From the NCBI GenBank assembly GCA_016780605.1, contig JADHLS010000074.1:1-11791 (forward strand): a stretch of 11,791 bases of DNA. Direction: 5' to 3'. This DNA comes from Reyranella sp. GTDB taxonomy: Bacteria; Pseudomonadota; Alphaproteobacteria; Reyranellales; Reyranellaceae. The notes under the pieces were generated by a model. It was not told where the DNA came from, did no database searches, and saw nothing but the letters and a program-made list of their open reading frames with translations. Shown piece after piece: positions 1 through 7,263 of the stretch. The first letter of the stretch is position 1, and every line of letters begins with the position of its first letter. Position numbers and translations under genes: made by a program.

Positions 1-517
1 CCATCAGGGCGGCGACGATCAGCGAGGTATCGGTATGCACCACGCCCGACAGGCTGCCGGCGACGGGCGTAGGTGCTGCGATGGAACGGAAGGTCGACGA
101 CACCGCCTGCAGCTGCAGGGCGATGTAGGGCAGCACGCCGACGGTAGCGAACAAGGTGGCGGTGACGCCGACGGCGCGGCTCTTGCCGTAGCGCGAGGCG
201 AGGAAGTCGGCGATCGAGGTGACGTTGTGCTGCTTGGCGAGCCGCACCATCTTGCGCAGCATCGGGTAGCCCGCGACGATCACCAGCGCCGGACCGGTAT
301 AGATCAGGATGAAGTCGATGCCCGACGTCGCGGCGCGGCCGACGGCGCCGTAGAAGGTCCACGAGGTGCAGTAGATCGCCAGCGACAGGCCATAGACCGC
401 CGGCGCCACCGAGCTCGCCGACCAGTCGCGCGCATAGCGGTCGCCGACCCAGGCGATGGCGAACAACAGGCCGAGATAGGCCAACGACAGGGCCAGGACG
501 GTGGGTTCCGTCATCAT
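1..517 (-). CDS. Symporter-domain sensor histidine kinase (N-terminal part)
   Basis: Reverse-strand frame open from ATG at 517 (a second ATG is at 514) to the window edge, giving about 172 residues with no stop. It begins [20 protein letters not shown] and has at least four hydrophobic segments. Motifs seen are [14 protein letters not shown] near residue 45, the segment [16 protein letters not shown] around residue 95, and [15 protein letters not shown] around residue 120. These match the sodium:solute symporter-like sensor domain at the N-terminus of CbrA-type (hybrid) histidine kinases, inner-membrane proteins that couple nutrient state to gene expression. The kinase domains would lie outside the window, so the kinase assignment is inferred from this family. 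A plain SSS permease is the alternative, though the SIADF..SRYGKS and PYIALQL signatures favour the kinase type. A weak GGAGAA lies about 12 bases upstream of the start. The gene is divergent from ettA, with 92 bp between them. Confidence 0.8.
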   Translation of the reverse strand, partial: MMTEPTVLALSLAYLGLLFAIAWVGDRYARDWSASSVAPAVYGLSLAIYCTSWTFYGAVGRAATSGIDFILIYTGPALVIVAGYPMLRKMVRLAKQHNVTSIADFLASRYGKSRAVGVTATLFATVGVLPYIALQLQAVSSTFRSIAAPTPVAGSLSGVVHTDTSLIVAALM

Positions 518-541
518 GCGTGAGCGCTTCTCCCGGCGTCA

Positions 542-570
542 TTGAACCTGAGCAGCGGGGCCGCTACAAG
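542..570 (+). promoter_or_regulatory. Candidate sigma70 promoter for ettA
   Basis: TTGAAC (542-547, 4 of 6 to TTGACA) and TACAAG (565-570, 4 of 6 to TATAAT) are separated by exactly 17 bases in the 92-bp gap between the divergent kinase gene and ettA. Transcription would begin near 577, leaving a leader of about 33 bases. This is a consensus match only, and a GC-rich genome gives few alternatives in this gap. Confidence 0.35.
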
Positions 571-609
571 CGCGCCAACCCCTTTCCACCCGTCCGACCG
601 GAGCCGCCG

Positions 610-2286
<1,677 letters not shown>

Positions 2287-2314
2287 AGGGCCTCGTACTG
2301 TTCCCGCTCGTATT

Positions 2315-2338
2315 CCTCTCGCCCGGTAGGGGGAGAGG
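2315..2338. repeat. Hairpin, possible dispersed palindromic repeat
   Basis: CCTCTC (2315-2320) pairs perfectly with GAGAGG (2333-2338). The stem continues as CCC/GGG (2322-2324 with 2330-2332) after a one-base bulge. It lies between ettA and the FUSC-like gene and ends just before ATG 2342. No T-run follows, so it is a poor intrinsic terminator. Palindromes of the form CCTCTC...GAGAGG are common dispersed intergenic elements in alphaproteobacteria; membership of such a family is inferred. If transcribed, it would fold over purines that could serve as ribosome binding site for ATG 2342. Confidence 0.45.
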
Positions 2339-2341
2339 AGC

Positions 2342-2890
2342 ATGAGAGGGGAGGACACCGCCGTGCAGATCCGAATGCCGTTCTCGATGCCGCACGACAT
2401 CCTGGGCGTGCGGTTTGCCCTCAACGTCGCCATTGCCACCGTCATCGTCTGGTATGTGCTCGGCCATATCGCCGATACCAATCCGATCTGGTCGATCGCC
2501 TCGATGATCGCCTCTTCCGACCCGCAGGTGACCGAGGCGGCGCGTATGTTCAGGAGCCGCATCATCAACGTGCTGGTAGGCGCCGCCGTCGGGCTCGCCT
2601 TCCTCCTCATCGGCGGTCCGGCCGAATGGACGCTGCCCTTTGCGCTCGCCGTGACCGTGCTGCTGTCCTCGTACGTGGTCCATATCCAGACGATGTGGCG
2701 TCAGGCGCCGATCACGGCGGCCATCGTCATCGCCGGCAGCCTCGAGGCCCATTCGCGGGTCGGCGGCATCGAGCACGGGCTGCACAAGGTCGCCGAGGTC
2801 ATCTTCGGTTGCCTGGTCGGGCTCATCGTGGCGTGGGCGATGTCGCGCCTCTGGCCGATCCGTGTGCCGGCGGACCTCAAGGGCCCCTGA
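2342..2890 (+). CDS. FUSC-like small integral membrane protein
   Basis: A 182-residue, strongly hydrophobic protein with membrane segments at about 27-43, 74-91, 97-113, 121-133 and 150-168. The pattern of RSRIINVLVGAAVGLAFLLIG, then an AP.TAAIVIAG helix, then a histidine-containing GLHKVAEVIFGCLVGLIVAW helix resembles the membrane half of the FUSC family (fusaric acid resistance and aromatic acid exporter-like proteins). Full-length FUSC proteins are several times longer, so this is a minimal form and its substrate is unknown. The start is uncertain. ATG 2342 has purine-rich sequence directly upstream, but that sequence lies in a hairpin. GTG 2363, which would remove seven residues, has GGGAGG nine bases upstream and may be the true start. 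The gene lies 55 bp after ettA on the same strand, so cotranscription is possible. Confidence 0.75.
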   Translation: MRGEDTAVQIRMPFSMPHDILGVRFALNVAIATVIVWYVLGHIADTNPIWSIASMIASSDPQVTEAARMFRSRIINVLVGAAVGLAFLLIGGPAEWTLPFALAVTVLLSSYVVHIQTMWRQAPITAAIVIAGSLEAHSRVGGIEHGLHKVAEVIFGCLVGLIVAWAMSRLWPIRVPADLKGP

Positions 2891-2931
2891 GCAAAGGACG
2901 CAGCCAAAACCACATTCTGAGTGCGACTTCC

Positions 2932-2945
2932 TGGCACTTGTGCCA
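2932..2945. promoter_or_regulatory. Perfect 14-bp palindrome upstream of 2992 gene
   Basis: TGGCACTTGTGCCA is a perfect inverted repeat (6-bp arms, 2-bp spacer) in the 101-bp gap between the FUSC-like gene and the membrane protein gene, 46 bases before the latter's ATG. It is the size of a dimeric repressor operator. A few such palindromes are expected by chance in a window this long, so the evidence is its position only. The sigma54 reading fails because no GC lies ten bases after the GG. Confidence 0.3.
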
Positions 2946-2991
2946 AAAGCAGCGCGTCAGCCTGCAAGCGCAATAGGGGTAGCGAGGGGAC

Positions 2992-3648
2992 ATGCTGAGC
3001 GAGGAGCAGAGGAAGGCAATCGAGGAAGAGGAAGAGCTGCGCCACGAAGTCAGGAAGCGCCTGGAGACGGCCAATCCGCCGCCACAGCCTGCCCCGCCCG
3101 CACCACCGGCGCACCATGGCTTCGGCAAGCGGGTGTTCGACTTCCTAAACAGCTCGGTGGGCATGTGGCTCTTGTCGTCGGTGGTGCTGACCGGCGGCGC
3201 GGCGCTGCTGCAGAATATCCAGCACAGTCATGAAATCGAGATGAAGAACCGCGAGCAGCTGGCGCAGCACCGGTTCGAGATCACCCATCGGCTCGACCAG
3301 ATGGAATACACGCTGCGCCGCGCCAAGACGGTCGGCGAGGCCAAGGCGGCCCTGGATGGCATGTACAAGAGCAAGTTCCCGCTCACGCCCGAACTTCAGA
3401 ATCGCAGCCTCGGATCGCTGTTCCTGACGGTGTATCAGCTGACGCCGGGTACCGAGCAGCAGAAGACCGAGCAGGCGATGACCTTCATCCGCCGCCTCGA
3501 GGATTCCGAGCTCGCGCTACAGGCTCATCCCAAGGACGACGCGCCGCTCGACGAGAAGCAGAAGGTGCACCTGCACAAGCTGCTGAAGTCGATCAAGGCA
3601 ATGCACCAGCCGCTGGCGACAGAGGGCAAGCCGGAAGCCGGCAGCTAG
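2992..3648 (+). CDS. Unrecognised single-span membrane protein with coiled coil
   Basis: I do not recognise a family. The 218-residue product begins with a highly charged helix (residues 3-26, with a run of five Glu and EEEELRHEVRKRLE), followed by a Pro/Ala-rich linker (29-41) and an amphipathic stretch. A single hydrophobic segment lies at about 56-74 (VGMWLLSSVVLTGGAALL). Residues 78-112 (HSHEIEMKNREQLAQHRFEI and following) are predicted coiled coil. The C-terminal half is soluble and helical with no cysteine or obvious catalytic motif. Short charged EEE..R.EVR..L N-termini ahead of one membrane span occur in other small uncharacterised membrane proteins, which hints at an anchor or scaffold role. 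GAGGGG just upstream supports ATG 2992. It converges with cysE, with six bases between the stop codons. Confidence 0.75.
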   Translation: MLSEEQRKAIEEEEELRHEVRKRLETANPPPQPAPPAPPAHHGFGKRVFDFLNSSVGMWLLSSVVLTGGAALLQNIQHSHEIEMKNREQLAQHRFEITHRLDQMEYTLRRAKTVGEAKAALDGMYKSKFPLTPELQNRSLGSLFLTVYQLTPGTEQQKTEQAMTFIRRLEDSELALQAHPKDDAPLDEKQKVHLHKLLKSIKAMHQPLATEGKPEAGS

Positions 3649-3654
3649 ACGAGG

Positions 3655-4464
3655 TCAGATTCGCTGATCCATCTCGAGCGCGGGCTCGGGGACATCGACA
3701 CAGCCGATGATGCGCGCCGGCACGCCGGCCGCGGTGCAGCCGGCGGGTACCGGCTCGAGCACGACGCTGCCGGCCGCGATCTTGGCGCAGGCACCGATCT
3801 CGATGTTGCCCAGCACCTTGGCGCCGGCGCCCAGCAGCACGCCGCGCCGCACCTTGGGATGGCGATCGCCGCGCTCCTTGCCGGTGCCGCCCAAGGTCAC
3901 GCCGTGCAGCATCGACACGCCGTCCTCGACGACGGCGGTCTCGCCTATCACGACGCCGGTGCCATGGTCGATGAAGATGCCCTTGCCGATGCGCGCACCG
4001 GGATGGATGTCGAGGCCGAACAGGGCGCTCGCCCGGCTCTGCAGGAAGTGGGCAAGCGTCTGGCGGCCCTGCAGCCACAGCCAATGCGCCACGCGCGAGG
4101 TCTGCAGCGCGTGATAGCCCTTGAACCACAGCAGCGGATCGAGATGGGAGGTGCAGGCGGGATCGCGCTCGACGACCGCCATGATGTCGGCGCGCGCCGC
4201 CATGCCGATCGCGGGGTCGCCGTTCAGCGCCTCGTCGAGGGTCTGGCGAATGAGAGCAGCCGGCACCTCGGTGGTGCCGGCGAGCCGCGCGAGGTGATAG
4301 CTCAGCGCGCCTTCGAATCTGGTCTGGCTCAGGATGGTGGCATGGAGCAGGCCGGCCAGGACCGGCTCGGACGCGGCCGCCTTCTGCGCGGCTTCACGGA
4401 TGTTGGTCCAAACCGGATCCACCGAGCGGGGTTCCGCTGCGTTCTTGGCGACGGCGCTGTCCAT
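3655..4464 (-). CDS. cysE: Serine O-acetyltransferase
   Basis: Transfers acetyl from acetyl-CoA to L-serine, giving O-acetylserine, the committed step to cysteine. The cytosolic enzyme is normally hexameric. The 269-residue product (E. coli CysE has 273) has the N-terminal helical SATase domain (about 20-145) and a C-terminal left-handed beta-helix of hexapeptide repeats (about 150-250). The catalytic pair is conserved: Asp152 in GLDIHPG and His167 in IDHGTGVVIGET have the same 15-residue spacing as E. coli Asp143/His158. The GGTGKERGDRHPK loop and the AAGVPARIIG end of the helix are also typical. ATG 4464 is preferred over the in-frame ATG at 4497 because AAGGAG lies eight bases upstream of it, whereas 4497 has no ribosome binding site. 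It lies 109 bp downstream of mlaC on the same strand and appears to have its own promoter. Confidence 0.96.
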   Translation of the reverse strand: MDSAVAKNAAEPRSVDPVWTNIREAAQKAAASEPVLAGLLHATILSQTRFEGALSYHLARLAGTTEVPAALIRQTLDEALNGDPAIGMAARADIMAVVERDPACTSHLDPLLWFKGYHALQTSRVAHWLWLQGRQTLAHFLQSRASALFGLDIHPGARIGKGIFIDHGTGVVIGETAVVEDGVSMLHGVTLGGTGKERGDRHPKVRRGVLLGAGAKVLGNIEIGACAKIAAGSVVLEPVPAGCTAAGVPARIIGCVDVPEPALEMDQRI

Positions 4465-4531
4465 ACGGCGTTCTCCTTCGGCCTGCCGCGGTCCCATTCA
4501 CGGCGAGCCGATCGATACGCCTCCCACGCCG

Positions 4532-4560
4532 ATTTTACGTCGGCCGTGCTACAGGCGCAA
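4532..4560 (-). promoter_or_regulatory. Candidate sigma70 promoter for cysE
   Basis: On the reverse strand, TTGCGC (4560-4555, 3 of 6 to TTGACA) is followed after exactly 17 bases by TAAAAT (4537-4532, 5 of 6 to TATAAT). The predicted start is near 4525, about 60 bases before the cysE ATG at 4464. A small inverted repeat (GCCGA/TCGGC, 4528-4544) overlaps the -10 element. This would let cysE be transcribed separately from mlaA-mlaC. Confidence 0.4.
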
Positions 4561-4573
4561 TTCGCGGCGGTCG

Positions 4574-5182
4574 CTAGGGGCCTTTGGCCTTGGCCTCGAG
4601 GGCCTCGATCAAGGCGTCGACCTTGCCGCCATTCTGCTGGATGTAGGAATTGAAATCCGAACGTCTAGTCACGACCATGCTGACACCCTCGACCTTGACG
4701 TCGGTGATGCGCAGGCCCTGATTGGTCTTGCGGACCTCCCACTCGAGCTTGAGCGGCTGGCTGCCGTTCTGCTGGATGATCCTGGTATCGACGACCTCGA
4801 CCCCATTGGGCCGGTCCGTCGTCTTGACGACCTTCAGTTCCAGGCCGCTGTACTGCCCGAAGCGCTCGTTATAGGTCTTGGCCTCGGATTCCTCGGTCGC
4901 TTTCACGAAGCGCTGCCGCTGCTCGGCCGTGGCGCCATCCCAGTATTTGCCGAGCGCCGTCTGGGCCATGAACGGCAGATCGAACCGGGTCATCAGGATC
5001 TGCTTGATCGCGGCCTGACGCTGCGGGCTGTTGGGGCTCTTCATGATCGAGAACCCTTCCGCCACCGTGGCGGAGACCAGGTCGGCGGCGGGACTGGCGG
5101 CAAAGGCCGGTTCGGCCAGCAGGGCGACAGCGGTACCGGCGGCGAGACGAAAGGCGAGGCGACGACCAGCAAGCAGCGGCAA
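4574..5182 (-). CDS. mlaC: MlaC-family periplasmic phospholipid-binding protein
   Basis: Periplasmic lipid carrier of the Mla pathway, moving phospholipid between the outer-membrane MlaA complex and the inner-membrane MlaFEDB transporter. The 202-residue product starts with a cleavable signal peptide (basic start, hydrophobic core AFRLAAGTAVALL, probable cleavage after AEPAFA near residue 28). The mature part carries MlaC/Ttg2D features: FDLPFMAQTALGKYWDGATAEQ, then a FVKATEESEAKTYNERF helix, and GLRITDVKVEGVSMVVTRRSDF near the C-terminus. No ATG exists near the start. TTG 5182 is chosen because AAGGAG ends six bases upstream; the in-frame TTG at 5197 would place that sequence inside the gene. 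It lies 76 bp after mlaA. A HpnM-like hopanoid-associated MlaC homologue is the alternative, but adjacency to mlaA favours MlaC. mlaF, mlaE and mlaD are not in the window. Confidence 0.9.
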   Translation of the reverse strand: MPLLAGRRLAFRLAAGTAVALLAEPAFAASPAADLVSATVAEGFSIMKSPNSPQRQAAIKQILMTRFDLPFMAQTALGKYWDGATAEQRQRFVKATEESEAKTYNERFGQYSGLELKVVKTTDRPNGVEVVDTRIIQQNGSQPLKLEWEVRKTNQGLRITDVKVEGVSMVVTRRSDFNSYIQQNGGKVDALIEALEAKAKGP

Positions 5183-5214
5183 TGTTCGCTCCTTCAAGAT
5201 TTCTGACAGGCGAG

Positions 5215-5242
5215 TTTAGCGCGAAGCGACTTTAGCGCGAAG
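5215..5242. repeat. Short tandem repeat between mlaA and mlaC
   Basis: TTTAGCGCGAAG occurs at 5215-5226 and again at 5231-5242, a 16-base period with the last four bases not repeated in the second copy. It sits in the 76-bp mlaA-mlaC gap, inside the presumed transcript. It could be a replication-slippage duplication or a paired protein-binding site; nothing in the sequence decides this. Confidence 0.6.
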
Positions 5243-5258
5243 GGGGTCGCCCCGGTCG

Positions 5259-6068
5259 CTATTTCACCAGCGCAAGATTGTCGCGACGCTCCAGTTCACT
5301 CTTGGTGTCGGTCTTGTCGCGCTTGGCGCGGATCAGTTCGGCACGGTTCTGGGTATAGGCCGAGCGCAGCGCGGCATAGTAGTCGACGCTGTTCTTCTCG
5401 AGGTCGTCCAACGCGAACATCGTGCGCGAACGATAGTCGATCACGTTCAGGCCGAAGCGCGGCAGCGAGTAGTACCAAAAGTCCCAGTTGAACGCGACCG
5501 GCAGGATCTGGAACGGATCGATGGCGTAGTCGACCATCAGGCCCGTGGCGTCACGCGCATTGGACGGACCCGCCAGCGGCAGGACGAGGTAGAAGCCGCC
5601 ATTCTCCGGCTCGACGCCCTTGCCCGCCCACATGCCGATGGTCTGGCCGGCGTCGGTCTTGGTGCGCGGCATGCCCATCATGGCGGCGACGTCGAACAGA
5701 CCGGCCAAGCCGATCGTCGAATTCACCACGAAGCGCGCCAAAGTGACCCCGGCACGGCTGGGATCGCCCTGGAAGACCTCGTTGATGGCCGTCACCGGCT
5801 CACCGAGATTGTCGAGCAGGTTGCGCACGCTCTTCTGCGCCGGCTCCGGCACCCAGTCGCGGTAGAGCACGGCGACGGGTCGGATAGCGATGGTATCGAC
5901 GGCACGGTTGACCGCGAAAATGAAGCGGTTGGGCGTCTCGATGGGATCCCACGGCTCGGACGCGCCGGTGTCGTTCACCGCGCACCCGCCCAGGAGGGCT
6001 GCCGCCATGGCTGTCGCCACGACCGAACACCGGACGCGGGTGGCCATCTTCGACACGCTTGCGATCAT
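5259..6068 (-). CDS. mlaA: MlaA (VacJ) family outer-membrane lipoprotein
   Basis: Outer-membrane lipoprotein that removes misplaced phospholipids from the outer leaflet and passes them to MlaC. The 269-residue product begins with a lipoprotein signal peptide whose lipobox is LGGC, giving lipidated Cys29. The next residue is Ala rather than Asp, consistent with export to the outer membrane. The mature region has the full VacJ signature set: EPWDPIETPNRFIFAVNRAVD (about 38-58), YRDWVPEPAQKSVRNLLDNL, an N-x-x-FQGD segment, TDAGQTIGMWAG, then GGFYLVLPLAGPSNARD and the DPF motif. ATG 6068 gives a normal signal peptide length; ATG 6047 would also give a workable signal. Both have weak ribosome binding sites. 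The frame is open further upstream to 6224, but that adds residues ahead of the signal peptide. It is first in line with mlaC and divergent from sahR. Confidence 0.94.
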   Translation of the reverse strand: MIASVSKMATRVRCSVVATAMAAALLGGCAVNDTGASEPWDPIETPNRFIFAVNRAVDTIAIRPVAVLYRDWVPEPAQKSVRNLLDNLGEPVTAINEVFQGDPSRAGVTLARFVVNSTIGLAGLFDVAAMMGMPRTKTDAGQTIGMWAGKGVEPENGGFYLVLPLAGPSNARDATGLMVDYAIDPFQILPVAFNWDFWYYSLPRFGLNVIDYRSRTMFALDDLEKNSVDYYAALRSAYTQNRAELIRAKRDKTDTKSELERRDNLALVK

Positions 6069-6093
6069 CACGCCAACCCCGGTCCATCCCCGC

Positions 6094-6112
6094 TGGCCCG
6101 GAAGCCGGGCCA
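6094..6112. repeat. Perfect inverted repeat upstream of mlaA
   Basis: TGGCCCGGAAGCCGGGCCA is a perfect hairpin (8-bp arms, 3-base loop) centred about 35 bases upstream of the mlaA ATG. In an mlaA transcript it would form a very stable stem in the leader. There is no T-run on either side, so it is not an intrinsic terminator. It may be a dispersed palindromic element or a leader structure. Confidence 0.5.
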
Positions 6113-6170
6113 AAGACGCGAAAACGGCGCGACTCGCCGCTGTTCGGAAGCGAGTGTTGCATACGCCGCG

Positions 6171-6186
6171 TGCACTTTGAAGTGCA
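6171..6186. promoter_or_regulatory. Perfect 16-bp palindrome in mlaA-sahR intergenic region
   Basis: TGCACTTTGAAGTGCA has perfect 7-bp arms around a 2-base centre, the form of an operator bound by a dimeric winged-helix regulator. It lies roughly midway between the divergent mlaA and sahR starts. No RNA stem is needed to explain it and no known operator is assigned. It is distinct from the AT-rich palindrome close to sahR. Confidence 0.4.
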
Positions 6187-6208
6187 TAGGAAAGGAGACG
6201 CTCGACAA

Positions 6209-6231
6209 GTGGCCTCCCGGCCACAATTTTT
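6209..6231 (+). terminator. Terminator-like hairpin upstream of sahR
   Basis: GTGGCC (6209-6214) and GGCCAC (6219-6224) form a perfect 6-bp GC-rich stem with loop TCCC, followed by AATTTTT (6225-6231). This is the arrangement of an intrinsic terminator reading on the plus strand. No plus-strand gene lies before it in this gap, because mlaA is on the other strand. It would therefore end either a short untranslated RNA or a leader read toward sahR, or block antisense transcription leaving mlaA. Confidence 0.4.
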
Positions 6232-6254
6232 GCCAGCGCATACCTCTTGCATAC

Positions 6255-6270
6255 ATAAAGATATGCTTAT
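6255..6270 (+). promoter_or_regulatory. Candidate SahR operator at the sahR promoter
   Basis: ATAAAGATATGCTTAT is an imperfect palindrome (12 of 16 positions symmetric) in a sharply AT-rich island 12 bases before the sahR ATG. It is surrounded by GCATA half-words: GCATAC at 6249-6254 opposes ATATGC at 6261-6266. A possible -10, TATATT (6268-6273, 5 of 6), overlaps its right edge, with CTTGCA (6246-6251) as a weak -35 at a 16-base spacing. Transcription would start almost at the ATG, which fits the lack of a ribosome binding site there. SahR is known to repress SAM-cycle genes including its own neighbourhood, so autoregulation is the natural inference; I have not matched this to the published motif. 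Confidence 0.4.
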
Positions 6271-6282
6271 ATTCTTCACAGC

Positions 6283-7263
6283 ATGGACCACCTTCTCACC
6301 CTCCTGCGGGCGGCGGCCGAGGACACGAGGCTGCGCATCCTGGCGCTGGCGGCGCGCGAGGATTTGACCGTCAGCGACTACGTTCATGTGCTGGGGCAGA
6401 GCCAGCCGCGCGTGTCGCGGCATCTCAAGCTTCTGGTCGAAGCGGGCCTGCTCGAGCGCTTCCGCGAGGCGCAGTTCACGCGCTTCCGCCTGGTCACGTC
6501 GGGCGACGACGCGGCCCTTGTGCGCGAGTTCGTGCGCCGGCTCGATCCCAAGCATGCCCGCATCGCCGCCGACCGCGCCCGTCTCGATGCCCTGCAGCAA
6601 CGGCGCCAGACGGCGGCGGTGCGGTTCTTCCGCGACAACGCCCAGCGCTGGGACGAGCTGCGCGCGCTGCATGTCGCCGACCGGGAGATCGAGCGCGCGC
6701 TCGCCCATCATCTGCCGATCGGCGCGCGTCGGCTGCTCGATATCGGCACCGGGACGGGCCGGCTGCTCGAAGTGCTGGCGCCCAAGGTCGAGCAGGCCGT
6801 GGGCATCGACCAGTCCCGCGAGATGCTGGCGCTGGCTCGCGCCAACCTCGCCAAGGCCGGCATCGACAATGCCGAGATCCGCCAGGGCGACATGTATGCC
6901 CTGCCCTTCGAGGCCGAGGCCTTCGACGTCGTCACCATCCATCACGTCCTGCACTACGCCGACGATCCGGCGGCGGCCTTGAGCGAGGCGGCACGCGTCG
7001 TGCGCCCGGGCGGCGTCGTGCTGGTGGTCGACTTCTCGCCGCACGACCTGGTCGAGCTGAAGCGCGAACACGCCCACGTCCATCTCGGCTTCGCCGACAA
7101 CCAGGTGCAGGGCTGGCTCCGCAGCGCGGGCCTCAATCCCCTGGAGCCGATCCACTTTCCCGGCCGCCGCCTGATGACCGGCATCTGGCGCGGCGAGCGC
7201 GAGCTGCCGGCTCGTGCCTCGGCGCGCCATGCAGCGCATCCCGTCCAAGGAGCTTCACGATGA
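6283..7263 (+). CDS. sahR: SahR-type ArsR regulator with methyltransferase-like sensor domain
   Basis: Predicted SAH-responsive repressor of the SAM cycle. Residues about 10-71 form an ArsR winged helix (DTRLRILALAAREDLTVSDY, then the recognition helix SQPRVSRHLKLLVEAGLLE). Residues about 105-300 form a class I methyltransferase fold: motif I LDIGTGTGR at 152-160, the acidic residue D176 in VGIDQS, QGDMYALPF at 202-210 and post-motif RPGG at 241-244. In the SahR family described in Proteobacteria, this domain binds S-adenosylhomocysteine as effector and DNA binding is lost at high SAH; metF and metH are core targets. The position directly ahead of those genes is the main support. An active ArsR-methyltransferase fusion enzyme cannot be excluded. 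ATG 6283 has no ribosome binding site and may be leaderless. The stop overlaps the metF start (ATGA). Confidence 0.85.
   Translation: MDHLLTLLRAAAEDTRLRILALAAREDLTVSDYVHVLGQSQPRVSRHLKLLVEAGLLERFREAQFTRFRLVTSGDDAALVREFVRRLDPKHARIAADRARLDALQQRRQTAAVRFFRDNAQRWDELRALHVADREIERALAHHLPIGARRLLDIGTGTGRLLEVLAPKVEQAVGIDQSREMLALARANLAKAGIDNAEIRQGDMYALPFEAEAFDVVTIHHVLHYADDPAAALSEAARVVRPGGVVLVVDFSPHDLVELKREHAHVHLGFADNQVQGWLRSAGLNPLEPIHFPGRRLMTGIWRGERELPARASARHAAHPVQGASR

Noticed and set aside
520..609. Upstream GTG start for ettA
   Set aside because: The extra 30 residues do not resemble EttA, and ATG 610 has a good ribosome binding site and the family N-terminus.
2931..2950. Sigma54 promoter (TGGCAC element) before the 2992 gene
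   Set aside because: The required GC ten bases after the GG is missing; the sequence is better described as a palindrome.
3630..3642. GCCGG/CCGGC hairpin at the end of the 2992 gene as a terminator
   Set aside because: The stem is only 5 bp, lies within coding sequence and has no T-run; short GC palindromes like this are common in GC-rich DNA.
4465..4497. Upstream ATG start for cysE
   Set aside because: It has no ribosome binding site; AAGGAG is correctly spaced for ATG 4464 instead.
6069..6224. N-terminal extension of mlaA to 6224
   Set aside because: It would place 52 residues before the lipoprotein signal peptide and would use the palindrome-rich regulatory region as coding sequence.
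6069..6282. SAM-II or SAH riboswitch ahead of the met operon
   Set aside because: I could not trace the conserved stems or pseudoknot sequences by eye; only unrelated hairpins and palindromes were seen. A covariance search would decide.
5800..7248. Reverse-strand frame of 482 codons crossing sahR and the mlaA start
   Set aside because: It runs antisense to sahR, through the divergent promoter region and into mlaA in the wrong frame; there are no conserved motifs.
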